The notes below the pieces were generated by a model. That model saw only the letters and a list, made by a program, of their open reading frames with translations, ran no database searches and had not been told where the DNA came from. A program made the position numbers and the translations under genes. Of a DNA stretch of 64,000 nt, positions 31,791 to 42,192 are shown piece by piece (position 1 is the first letter of the stretch; each line of letters starts with the position of its first letter). The stretch covers positions 22,489,754 through 22,553,753 of the forward strand of contig CAIIXF020000011.1 in assembly GCA_903813345.2 (NCBI GenBank), read 5' to 3'. The stretch comes from Owenia fusiformis (Eukaryota; Annelida; Polychaeta; Sabellida; Oweniidae).

Positions 31791-32392
31791 ATATATTATT
31801 TCTCGTCTTCCTGACCAATAGATACAAAGATACAACATACGAAGAAAATACTTTCTGCTGGTTGTGTTATGATGATTCTTCGAAAAAACATACATACAGT
31901 ATCACAGTGACATCAGATTAATAAGTTCATGCATTACTTACAACACTTTCCAAAAGCTTGATTAGATGGTAATTACAGTTACCACTTCCCTTGCACTTAC
32001 AAAACATGCAACAATTAAAATATATTTGCTTGTATTGGACAGATAATATTTTCTTTTAATTTGTACAGTGTATAACTATCAGATACATAATGGTAATATG
32101 AAAATTGAAACAATAAAGCTGATGAATATTCAAGTTTAGGGGAATTTTCTAATACCCTGCCATGTTCGGCCCCGAATTAGCCTCCTAGCGGTGAAACTGG
32201 TAACTGCCTATTCGCATCTGGTTTATTACATTGTAAAATCAGATCATCAGGTGATATACAGAATATCCTTTGTATCAAGATCATTTTCAAGAACGAAGCC
32301 ATATTCCAATGGGTCAAGTTGAGTATTTGACATAACTGTCGCTTCAACTCTTTATTATATACTCTTTAATATAAAATATATATATATTTATA

Positions 32393-32735
32393 CCACTCTA
32401 AGTCCAATTACAGTTGTATAACATGGGTCTATAACAACGATATACAATGGAGAGTGGTATATCGTCATCGTATACAACTCCCCCGTATACACTCCAGCGT
32501 ATACCACTGTAGAAGTGCATTCTGGGAACTAATGAATAAAAAAATCATGAAAATTTTCATGATTTCCTAGAATCAAGTGATGTCATAAATGGTTCCGGCA
32601 TGATTTGCTAGAATCAAGCCACGTCATAAATGGTTCGAGATCAACATCAGCATTATTGAGTTGGCTATGGGATATTTTTATGGTTTTTAATTGTTATGAT
32701 AGTGCTCGAATCAACTGTAATTGAACTTAGAGTGG
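32393..32735. mobile_element. TIR element (343 bp)
   Basis: CCACTCTAAGTCCAATTACA and the inverse TGTAATTGAACTTAGAGTGG enclose a non-coding core containing two AATCAAG..GTCATAAATGGTTC repeats. One end is preceded by TA; the other is slightly degraded. Confidence 0.7.
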
Positions 32736-32738
32736 CAT

Positions 32739-32897
32739 AATAAGATTATATAATGGTTCATTCTGTATATCGTGCATTTTATACTCTCGTGAGAATATAA
32801 TATATTCACTCGTTCGCTACGCTCACTTGTGAATATATCAAATACTCACTCGAGTATAAACACGATATACAGAAAGAACCATTATATAACCTCATAA
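32739..32897. repeat. Palindrome (~159 bp)
   Basis: TTATATAATGGTTC...CTGTATATCGTG pairs with CACGATATACAG...GAACCATTATATAA, with inner TATACTCTCGTGAG/CTCACTCGAGTATA. It is a near-complete hairpin followed by a TATA run (32898-32912). Confidence 0.75.
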
Positions 32898-33951
32898 TAT
32901 ATATATATATACAATCACTTGGTCCTCGTTTCTCATGGGATTTTATCATCACTAATTCTGTGCATGTATTAAGCTCATGTGATGATGTATTATATGAAAT
33001 CCAAATTTCTATCAAATGGGGTCGTGAATCGCCACAATATAGCGTCTTCAATATCGTCAATGGCAACAGAATCTGAATTTGAGATAATTTACAAAGACAA
33101 CAGCATATGGTAAATTATTTATTTATTTAGGAGCAAAGGTTAACTATTAAGTCTCCCACACACACAAGTCTTCAAATTCAAGGATATTTTCAAGCCTAAA
33201 TCTTGAACGAAACATAAGTTACAGTGAGTTATAGAAGCTATAGTGTATGTATTCCTATATAAGGGGTGTTTTAAGAGGTAAATCAATAATTTCTAAATTA
33301 AATTTTTTATTATTATTTATTTTAAGTGAACTACAGTCATCATATTGGTCTAAAATGAAAGAAAAGTATTAATACTATGCATGGGTATAAGGTGTGTAAA
33401 GTAAATTAAAAAGTATAGATGATGGTTTATCTGAAAATAATACAAATCCAAATTATATGGAAATACGTTTTATTTTTTTTCTCAAAAAGTTATAAAGCTA
33501 TGAACATAGGGTTACTGCAGTCTCTCAACAGCATAATTGTACATATTCAGGAATATTTTTAAGCCCAAATCCTGAATAACACAAAAGTTACGGAAGTTAA
33601 TTTAAGTATCCCCTTTAAAATAGGGGGCGTTTTAAGGGGTTAATCAACTATTTCTCCATAAATTATGATTTTCACACATTGAAAAAATTTTTAATGCATA
33701 ATTTAATGTACCATTGATCAATTTAAGCCATTTGAGATGCCTTTATGTTTCAATTATGAAAATAATAATCAGTTTTAAGTTCGGGGGTGAATTGTAGGGG
33801 GCGCCACCTATAGGACCATTTTTCACATTCGTTGCCGGGGCTAGGACAGAGAACCCAAGCTCAAAATAAGCCCAAGACCTTGCTCTACATGAATCCAGTG
33901 AGAAACTTAGGGGACAAACTTATTTTTTTAAATTTGCTCTGCTGCTGACCT

Positions 33952-34059
33952 ATATGTGACCTTTCCCAAATGTGATTGCTAACTTTGTTTCGTCTGGGCT
34001 GTTATTCGGGATACAATTTGTGCTTAAAACTCGTTGGATTATGTCCCTATCACGTGTGT
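33952..34059. other. Short non-coding link before the LINE nest
   Basis: No supported feature; this may be the 3' tail of the older LINE. Confidence 0.3.
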
Positions 34060-35185
34060 GCTATCCGCATTTAAAGATAAGATGTTCTAACGTTTCAATT
34101 TCAGTCTTGCGGGCATTGCACAAACTTCTATTGTACTGGTCTTGTAACGTTCCCCATTTAGACGTAATTATAATGGCATTTAGATTTCCCTCACCCGTGA
34201 GGAGTAGCATCATCAATCGTTATAGGCAATTATCCACCAAATGCAAGGCTTGCGAAATTCTACAACGCATTTGTATAGTCAGATGTTTGTATAAATCATG
34301 CATTGAAGTCGCCATTTCCAAAGTGATTTATCATACATATTCGCTCTTATATTTCTTTTCCACTCTATTTTAGACGGGATTATCGCAGTGTCTATCATTT
34401 CGTAAATTTGATTATGAATGCTAAGATTTTCGGCTATTTTCATACAGTTCCCTATCGGTGAAATACAGGATAATGAGCGGGACCTGTGGGCTAAGATTCG
34501 CATAATTACAATAAGTTTAATTTGTAAGTATTATTCATAGGCAGGGACAGAAGTTGCCAAATGAGCATCATTTTGTCTACAACTATTTTTGACGTTATGT
34601 CCGTCCCTCCAAGTTGTTGCGTACATACTGGGATCCTTGTGCTCTGTGGTGTGGGAGGCCTTGCAACGTTTTCGCCATGCTTCGATGTGCGGTCTCTAGT
34701 CTGTCATAATCGGCATATTTCAGTGGGAGTATGCTCATGCCGTATGTCATGGTCGGAACACAAATTGACCAGTAGAGCTTAGCAGATGCTGTGAGGGGAT
34801 TGGTTGGGTTGTTGTTGTTAGTGGTCGTCCCGATAAACGCTATCATCGCCCTTCTGCTTTTTGAGATTCTTGTATCGATGAACTCTTTGTTTGATGTGCT
34901 TTGTGTCAATGGGAGGCCTACATGTTCGATATTTGTTGCCACTGGGAGTGTGTGGTTACCAAGCTTAAGCGTCAGTTGTTTCTGCGTTGCATTATTAGTA
35001 AAGACGGTGATTTTGCATTTATTGGGGTGATAAGTGAATCTCCATTTTAAGCTGTAATTGTGAACTATTTAAAAGTGCTTGCATTGTTTTAGGATGATAC
35101 GCTAAGAGGTCCATGTCGTCGGCAAATGTTGGGCATGTGCAGACAATGTTACCGATGGAGCACCATTTGTTGGAATCACAAATTT
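34060..35185 (-). pseudogene. Older LINE (outer layer), 3' part
   Basis: From 35185 leftward the minus strand reads ICDSNKWCSIGNIVCTCPTF and then ADDMDLLAYHPKTMQALLNS, an FADD-type RT catalytic box. It continues with RAMIAFIGT, KLYWSICVPTMTYGMSILPL, YDRLETAHRSMAKTLQGLPH (RT thumb and connection), and near 34075-34135 an eroded knuckle CNARKTEIETLEHLIFKC. Stops and slips are frequent. The missing upstream part lies at 38323-38470, on the far side of a younger LINE. Confidence 0.85.
35180..35185. repeat. Left AAATTT junction of the younger LINE
   Basis: AAATTT here and at 38323-38328. Joining the flanks through one copy gives NELLNEICDSNKW in one frame, showing a short target duplication. Confidence 0.75.
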
Positions 35186-35389
35186 TTATTTTATTTATTT
35201 ATTTATTCAGTAAGCTAAGTATTGAAATACAGACAATGAGCGGGTGACACGAATTGTGTATATTCCCGACAGGGTGGTAAGTTGCCTACATAGAAACAGA
35301 GGGGGATCTGTTTGTGTGCAAATGCTTGCAATGGGTGGTAAGTGAATGGTGTGTCATAGAGCCCAAAATAAAAAGTATACGACTGATAT

Positions 35390-35962
35390 TCAATTATTAA
35401 TAAAGTACTTTTTCAGTTCTCTTTTCATGATGGGAACACTTCGAGAAGATTTTATTTTGTTTGGTAATTGATTCCATATTGTTGGTGCTGTGAAAGTTAA
35501 CATAGAAATACCATAGTCCGTCCGTACCTTAGGTTTATCATAAGAATCCTTGTTTCTAGTATTGTGATCATGTCTCGCCTGGACCATTTTGAAAAAGCTA
35601 GGAAAAATTTTCTAGTAGTAATCAAGCTTATTTATCCATTTATACATGAATAAACATTTCTGTTGTTTGTGTATGTCAAAAATATTTAAAAGGTTTAGCT
35701 GTTTGAATAATGGTAGGGAATGAGCTCTATAATCGCTGTTTGTTGCAATGCGGGTGAGTTTCTTTTGCACAAGATATAGAGAATTTAATGAACTACATGT
35801 TTCACCCCAAATAACATTGCCATATATAAGATGAGAATACATAAGTGAATAATAGATACTCATAAAACAACTGATATTCAACAGTTGTTTAACTCTATAT
35901 AAAATACCAATTGTCCTAGAGATTTTTGCATTAACAGAAGCAATATGCCGTTTCCAGTTCAA
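35390..35962 (-). pseudogene. Younger LINE: C-terminal coding segments
   Basis: 35962-35612 encodes NWKRHIASVNAKISRTIGIL and YSLMYSHLIYGNVIWGETCS (RT thumb region) up to a stop. 35587-35390 continues in the same frame to LKKYFINN and a normal terminal stop. The intervening stop follows KLDYY and appears to be a point mutation. Confidence 0.8.
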
Positions 35963-36036
35963 ATGGTTATCTATTGTTATTCCAAGAAAGTTAATATGAT
36001 CAACTTGTTCAAGTTGTTTGTCATTTAGATAGATTT

Positions 36037-36413
36037 TTATATATTATTTGCATTAAATCTTTTTTGTCTTGAGGAAAAAATGATATATTTTGTTTTATTA
36101 GCATTGAGTGATAATTTGTTTGTGACCAGCCATTCCTCAATATGTTTTAGTTCAGTGTTTAAAGTTTCTGTCAGGTCATGTAGATTTTTGCCTTTAATCA
36201 ATAAATTAGTATCATCTGCGAATAAGACGAAAAATAGTGTCGGAGAAGAAAGATAAATATCATTAATATATAATATAAAAAATAGGGGTCCCAAAATTGA
36301 GCCTTGAGGAATACCATAAGTGATCAACTCACGATTAGAGATTGTTTCCTTATATAACTTTTGCTGAAATGTATTTTTGAAATAACTTTTTATCCAGTCA
36401 AGAGCAACACCAC
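36037..36413 (-). pseudogene. Younger LINE: RT palm after the insertion
   Basis: From the right edge the LINE frame resumes with GVALDWIKSYFKNTFQQKLY, then ITYGIPQGSILGPLFFILYI, FADD catalytic box and KLSLNANKTKYIIF. It is separated from its upstream half by the 36414-38026 element. Confidence 0.85.
36405..36413. repeat. 9-bp target duplication, left copy
   Basis: CAACACCAC, repeated at 38027-38035. Removing the element and one copy restores GIRGVALDW in frame. Confidence 0.93.
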
Positions 36414-38026
36414 TAGCCTTGCCCAAGTCGGTCTCTTTTACTTATCTTGATTTCTATTATGACCGCCTTGTACCAAAGAGAAAAGCCACGTGCTTTACCG
36501 ACAGTTTGTTGATGTCGGTAAAATTTGACCAATCAACGACGGCCCTGCAGCGTTAGCTCATTATTATGCAAGGTCAAAAACAAATGTACACTTTTCACCG
36601 GAACTTTTCACGAACAAATCGTGAACGAATCTGATCACGAATTCATCATGAAAATACAAATATTTTATCAGATAACAAGACGGGCCCCTTGGACCAAGCC
36701 TAGCATTCGACCGATTTACTGATATTTGTCACTCACCGATAGGTCTCGGGAATCGGTATCCATGTTATCTTATGTCAAACTTGTCCTTTGTAAGTTAAAT
36801 GTAAACATATCTTAGATTAAATCGAGGAATCGTTCAAAAATAAACCCAGTACTTAAACTTTTCGAAACCATGTAAACTGCTAAGAATAAGATGACGTCAT
36901 TTATATCCGGGATTGCTTTGCAAACTCCACACAACAGACTGTCCCAGCTTTTCTCCTGCTTTCTCCTGATGCAATTCATACATTACTCGGAGATTAATTT
37001 TAGCATGTTTATTACGATCTAATTCCTGCCAGTATCAATGAATAAATCTATTGACCAACAGATTGGAAATATGTATTCCAGCGATACCCTCATTTTGACG
37101 AAAGAATGGTACAAATATGTCCACTAATTATCGAGATATCGTGTAGAAAAATCGAAGAAAGACATCGCTTAAGAAATTTCTAGACTGAACTGTTCACGCT
37201 CGCAAGTGGCATCTCCATCTCCATATATGGGCAAAAAGGTGGAGTTAACAATAAGCAATGCAGGGATTGACACGATTGACACGAAGAAGTCTCGATGAAT
37301 CTCGCTTAAACTCCGCCCCTTCTTCGTGAAAAATCACGTGAATTCCGGCTTTTGCTGGGACATATCCGGGCATCTCGGCTTCGAAACCAATCAGAAGTTT
37401 CAATTTTGACTGGCGCCGCATACATTATCTCAAGTCTCACCCAATATTTTTATGTATACGTTAAATATCAATGAGAGTTTAGTGGATGCCGGGACATCGA
37501 TCGGATAACCAAAGGTGGGAAGATTTCAACAATAAACGTTGAAACGATCGCTGAACATGTAGAGATTCAATCACCGATCGATCGACGACATGACCCGCTA
37601 CATTGGACTAGGTCTTCGTGCATTTTTATCGCGATATCAGTTTTAAATCAACATTGAATCGCATGATTTAATTTATATTAATGACTCTTACCTTCCAGTG
37701 TACATTTAATTACATAATATATTGTAACTCTAAAGAAACACTCGATCAGATCATTGAATTTCAAGTCGTAGATGGGAAGTTTGTTTTGTTTCTGCAGCTT
37801 AACCTAATAACGTTTTGATTGGTCATTCAGCCTGAAGTCACACGTCGTGTCCACGCGTTATCTGTCAATCAATAAGGTTTCGCGATACCCCTGATAGCGT
37901 AGGTATTATGGAAATCTCGAAACCGTTGAATATTTCAGCATAATAACAGCGGAGATGTATTGGATTGTACAAGGCGGTAATAATTCAAGATCAGATAAGT
38001 AAAAAATACCGACTTGGGCAAGGCTA
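36414..38026. mobile_element. 1.6-kb TIR element with 9-bp target duplication (inner layer)
   Basis: Ends TAGCCTTGCCCAAGTCGG and CCGACTTGGGCAAGGCTA are perfect inverses; weaker pairing extends about 50 bp to ACCGCCTTGTAC. The interior is more GC-rich than its surroundings and has no ORF above 65 codons. The 9-bp duplication fits MuDR-like or Merlin-like elements, but the ends do not let me choose. Being inside the younger LINE, it is the latest insertion of this nest. Confidence 0.9.
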
Positions 38027-38035
38027 CAACACCAC
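38027..38035. repeat. 9-bp target duplication, right copy
   Basis: CAACACCAC, identical to 36405-36413. Confidence 0.93.
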
Positions 38036-38322
38036 GTATACCACAATATTGAAGTTTGTCAAATAGTATGTTATGATCTATTGTATCGAAAGCTTTGGAA
38101 AAGTCAATGAAAAATCCTATTGTAAATTCACCATCGTCGATAGATTTTCTGATCTTTTCAATAAATGTTAACACACCCATGAAAGTTGACCTCTTTTCCC
38201 TAAATCCAAATTGATTAGTATACAGAATGTCAATGATATCTATAAACTTTGTTATTCGTTTATGCATTAGTTTTTCCAAAATTTTAAGTAATACAGATAC
38301 TGGCCGATAATTGGTGAAAAAA
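38036..38322 (-). pseudogene. Younger LINE: RT fingers before the insertion
   Basis: Minus strand from 38318: NYRPVSVLLKILEKLMHKRI, LYTNQFGFREKRSTFMGVLT, GFFIDFSKAFDTIDHNILFD and KLQYCGIRGV, ending at the 9-bp duplication. Confidence 0.85.
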
Positions 38323-38470
38323 AAATTTCATTAAGAAGCTCATTACTATATCTAGCGTATAGATCCATAGACCAGACTCCTCCTTGGTGCACTCCTTGCT
38401 GGACTGGGAATAGCTGCGATATGTTTGAATTGTTCATAAGGAAATGACACATCGACTCTGGCATTGACAC
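38323..38470 (-). pseudogene. Older LINE (outer layer), upstream RT fragment
   Basis: SQLFPVQQGVHQGGVWSMDL then YARYSNELLNE is the RT box before the catalytic FADD. It is cut at the AAATTT junction. The downstream continuation is at 35185 and below. Confidence 0.8.
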
Positions 38471-38911
38471 GTTACTTGTATCCTCTTTATCGCCTCTGCA
38501 CTGGCTGTTACATGATCGGTTCGACCTATGTTCAGTTTAACTGCACATTTATAACCTTCATATTTAATTCATGATTCATCAAAAAGTGTTGGTTGAATCT
38601 GTTTAAAACTTGATTGATATATCATGTGACGACCCTTCTAACATGTGCTTATAATTATTGTGATTTACCATCAAATGTGGGTTGTTAAGCTCATAAACCA
38701 AGGTTTTTGGAGAAATTAAACATTGAATTAATGGAGACTTGGCCCAAGTTTTTAAAAAGTCATCGAAAATGACTTATATATTAATCATAGCTGTATGAAT
38801 CAAAGTTATTCTTGTAGAAAACAGTTCAGTGAATTCAAATGTGCTATTTAAAAGAAGGCAAAGTAAGTGATAAGAGCTTTCAAGCAGAAAGTAATACGCG
38901 TCGAGACGTAT
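38471..38911. repeat. Dispersed repeat, inverted copy at 52920-53205
   Basis: 38560-38875 matches the reverse complement of about 52920-53205. Shared words include TTGGTTGAATCTGT, CAAGGTTTT, TGGGCCAA/TTGGCCCAAG and AGTGAATTCAAATGTGCTAT. No coding content was found. Confidence 0.65.
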
Positions 38912-39072
38912 ACTCAGGGACCCAAGTTCTGAGAAACAGCTAGAAAGTGAAAATGGATATTGGAAAGTATTACGCGAGATTTTTTCAGTTCTTGTTGGAA
39001 AATAAGTTACTTTTATGATGTGGGGTGATATCTAGAGTTTGAGACTTGCGAAAATAAGATATCTTCATCTTT

Positions 39073-40112
39073 ATACCCCCCGCCCTATAATTTTAGGGGG
39101 GTCAGAAGAAAATAGACTTTAATTCATAACTTTGGAAGTATATGAGATACAAACTTCATTTTTTCACCAACATTTATGAAATAACATCAGTAATGAAGAA
39201 AAAATATTTTGAATGAAAAAAAACTAATTTGCATAATTTAACCCTTAAACTGCCATAAAAACTAGTAAATGACGAAATGATGTTATATCACATCTACTGT
39301 TATAGCCTTCATATGAAGTTATAACTTATGAAATAATTCCTAAATATGCATCTATATATGTATAATAAATGTGCAAAATATTAGAAGTGTATCTTACATA
39401 AAGACTGTGAAAAGAATTCTCCCCCTATCCAGATTTTTGAGGGGAGGGGGTCAAATAAAAATGGACTTTAATTCATAATTTTAAAAGTATATGAGGTACA
39501 AACTTAATTTTTTCACCAAAGTTTATGTAATAACATCAGTAATTCAGAAAAAAAATATTTTTGATACGCAAATAAGCTAATCTGCATAATTTAACCCTTA
39601 TACAGTCATAAAAACTGTTAAGTGACGATGCGATAAAATACGACATTTACTCTAATTGACCTCTCATGAAGTTTTAACAAATAAAGCAATTCCTAAAAAT
39701 GCATCTATATATGTATAACAGATGTGCAAAATATTAAAAGTGTATCTTACATAACGACGCTGAAAAAAAATTGTCCCCCTACCCAGATATTTATTTATTT
39801 ATCAAATCGAAATGGACTTTAATTCATAACTTTGGAAGTATATGAGGTACAAACTTAATTCTTTCACCAAAATTTATGTTATAACGTCAGTAATTCGGAA
39901 GAAATATCTTGATATGAAAATAAGCTAATTTGCATAATTTAACCCTTATACAGTCATAAAAAACGTTAAATGACAAAGTGATGAAATACGAAATTTACTT
40001 TAATTGACTTCTATGAAGTTATAACTTGTGAAATAATTCCTAGAAATACATTTACAACGGGTATGCACAATATAAAAAGGGTATTGTATATAATGAGTGT
40101 GAAAAAATCTCA
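39073..40112 (+). repeat. Tandem array of ~350-bp unit, left arm
   Basis: Unit boundaries marked by C- or G-rich runs (CCCCCCGCCC, CTCCCCCTA, GTCCCCCTA, CACACCCTA) fall near 39073, 39420, 39773 and 40110, giving spacings of 347, 353 and 337 bp. Confidence 0.85.
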
Positions 40113-40284
40113 CACCCTACCCTAATATTTTAGGGTTGGGGGAAGTTAAAAGAAAATAATAAACTTTGATTCATAACTTTGAAATCGTATAAGAAAGAGC
40201 TTATACATGTATTTCTTCGCCAGAATATTGAGAAATCACATCAAGAATGAAACAAATATTACATGGAAACAATATTATACTAGT

Positions 40285-40660
40285 AGTAGTAGTAAATTTA
40301 TTAATTAAAGTCTAACACACTAAAGATGTTACATTAAGATACATACATGAATTAAAACAATTCCTGGTTGATGCCAACCTATTAGAGACCATCGCATGTA
40401 ACTATTTCACGCCTTTTGACTAACATATTTATCATACATTTTCCAAGTGTCATTTGAACAGTTTTTTTCATTCATTATTATACAATATTTTCCAAGACTT
40501 GTATACATGTAAAAGTCACTATGGATATCAGTCATTTAGGCAAACAGACTTAATCGTTCATTTTCAAATATATGACATTCTACTTTAAAGTGAGTTTCTG
40601 ACTCCATTGACTGTCCACATGGGCACGATCTCTGGTCTAGGGGAGTTGCGTTATTTTTGT
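40285..40660 (-). pseudogene. LINE 3'-end relic with zinc knuckle
   Basis: Minus strand near 40625: CPCGQSMESETHFKVECHIF then ENERLSLF, the CxC...HxxxxC knuckle at the end of CR1/L2-type ORF2. The 3' side ends in a (TAC)n run (plus CTAGTAGTAGTAGTA at 40282-40296), the microsatellite tail common in this LINE group. Confidence 0.7.
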
Positions 40661-40786
40661 TTATATTTCAATATAAAAACAAACTATCATTGGATGTATT
40701 ACACTTGTTTGCAGCATCCAAAATGATATTAGAGCATTACCACTAACTATGGATGCATTTTTGGTTTATAACAATTATACATTTCA

Positions 40787-41050
40787 ATGAATGCTGACAA
40801 ACCACTTTTTGAGATTCCAGAGCCAGGGAATGGATTTGGATGTCAAGTGGTTCATATTACTCTTGAGACCATTAAAATGACCAAAAAACCGAAACTTGAT
40901 ATAACAAAAATCCCAAAGTCATTTTGCACATGCAAACGATACAAGGACAAAGCGATATGTTAAACCACTTGCTCATGTGCCACTGCAGGTACAGAATGTT
41001 TTGCTGCATGTTCATGCGGCTCAAAGGAAAGTGAGTGTGGACGGGAATAA
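40787..41050 (+). pseudogene. CXC-domain relic inside the foldback
   Basis: From the ATG at 40787, 58 codons run to TAA at 40961 and the same frame stays open to TAA at 41048. Around the first stop the residues are SFCTCKRYKDKAIC, then TTCSCATAGTECFAACSCG and SKESECGRE. The Cys spacing C-x-C-x6-C-x3-C-x-C-x5-C-x3-C-x-C-x6-C is the CXC (tesmin/TSO1-like) pattern, as in the 10391-10785 domain. No nuclease region is visible upstream. It could be the trace of an internal gene of this foldback or a separate insertion. Confidence 0.6.
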
Positions 41051-41685
41051 ATGGATTTACCCAAACATATATGATGACATTTTCACTGCATCAGGTACCT
41101 ACAACCTAGAATATGACACCAGTCCCCACAGTGACTCTGAATATGGTTCAATAAACTTTAGAATTGTTATGGTTACCTTTTTAAGGGTTATTCTGAAACA
41201 TTGCAAGTTCGATTAAACTCAATTTATTCATACATTTAATCATTATGTGTACACATATTATTAATAATAGGTGGCACCACAGGTGATGCTTAAATATCCG
41301 TACATATAGTAGTTAAATCATGAAGTATATCATTATGTTGTCAACGAATCAAACCGGAATGTAATCACAAAAGTTAGATTATAATAAATAAAGGTATGGG
41401 GGATCCATGATGCTCGTTTCATTTGAAGCCAAGAAGGTGCCATATGCCATGGGGAAATTTTATGAATGTGTAGCTTCATTAATTATTATTTAAAGATACC
41501 AGGCTACCGCATTGATGCAAATAATCGTTAAAAGTGTGATTCTTATAAAATATTAGTTATTATTTTACCTTCCCCAAGGTTGGTATGGTCAGAATTATTA
41601 TTTTAGATCTTAAGTAGTTTGGAGCAGCCCCCAGGTTGGCCCATATACCTCCCTTGAGAGCCTACCCTTCTTACTGAAGAAACAA
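41051..41685. other. Foldback core, unassigned
   Basis: Non-coding as far as I can see. The plus-strand open frame over 40977-41216 overlaps the CXC relic in another frame and shows no family motif. Confidence 0.4.
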
Positions 41686-41689
41686 GAAA

Positions 41690-41960
41690 TGATATAGTCA
41701 ACTAATGATTAATAAGCTAAGAGAATATGCTTCTTCAGTTTTGATTTAAGAAAAGAAATGGAATTTGACTTTTTTATTTCTTCTGGGAGATTGTTCCATA
41801 GTATGGAGTAACCACTAAAGGTTTGCCATAATTTTCAGTTTTGCTTTAGGAAGGGTGAAGTTTGATTTGCCTCTAGTATTATATCTATGAAAATCTCCAT
41901 GGGCATTGAAATAGCTTCATAATTGTTGATATCATTTTCCATTTAAATGCTAGTATTAAG
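41690..41960 (-). pseudogene. LINE C-terminal relic
   Basis: Minus strand around 41880-41720, across a frame slip: HRYNTRGKSNFTLPKAKL, then SGYSILWNNLPEEIKKSNSI and SFLKSKLKKHIL. This YNTR...IWNxLP...LK.KLK arrangement is the C-terminus of CR1/jockey-like ORF2, similar to 35390-35587 but from a different copy. Confidence 0.75.
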
Positions 41961-42192
41961 AAAGGATATATCGTCAAAGTCCTTACTTCATGTGAAGTCA
42001 ATTTTAGTATAGAACCACTTTGCCTTATAATGATTCTCATGACTGTTTGAAGCTTAAATTATGCAAATTAGTTGAAATATAGTATGGTCCCCATGTAATA
42101 TTCGTTTCATTATTGATGTGATTTCTCAATTTTCAGCAAAGAAATATAAGCTCTTTCTTAAATTATTTCAAAGTTATGAGTTAAAGTCTATT

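Larger units (their letters stand above)
27965..33951. mobile_element. 6-kb palindromic composite element
   Basis: Outer arms 27965-28690 and 33150-33951 are inverted copies over 720-800 bp, beginning AGGTCAGCAGC. They share a CTAGCCCCGGCAACGAATGT block and a CTTAAAACGCCCC block. Between them are further inverted layers: a TA-flanked MITE (29192-29786), two degenerate arrays and a CTAGT-flanked foldback (30716-31232). No coding relic was recognised, so it is a non-autonomous foldback or a host for several. A TAT repeat may flank both ends, but that is weak evidence for a target duplication. Confidence 0.7.
35186..38322 (-). mobile_element. Younger CR1/jockey-like LINE (middle layer), 5' truncated
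   Basis: Its minus-strand 3' end is a (TAAA)n-type tail (plus-strand TTTATTTATTTATT at 35186-35206). Its truncated 5' edge is near 38322. Net length is about 1.5 kb once the 36414-38026 insertion is removed. RT motifs in order are TNYRPVSVLLKILEKLMHKR, FGFREKRST, FFIDFSKAFDTIDHNILFDK, YGIPQGSILGPLFFILYIND, FVLFADDTNLLIKG and, at the C-terminal end, YNTR-type HDHNTRNKDS and PTIWNQLPNKIK. Damage: a frame slip near 36035, an in-frame TAG at 35612, and the large insertion. Confidence 0.88.

Noticed and set aside
40977-41216. 79-codon plus-strand frame as a host exon
   Set aside because: It overlaps the CXC relic in a different frame; the Cys-rich frame explains the region better.
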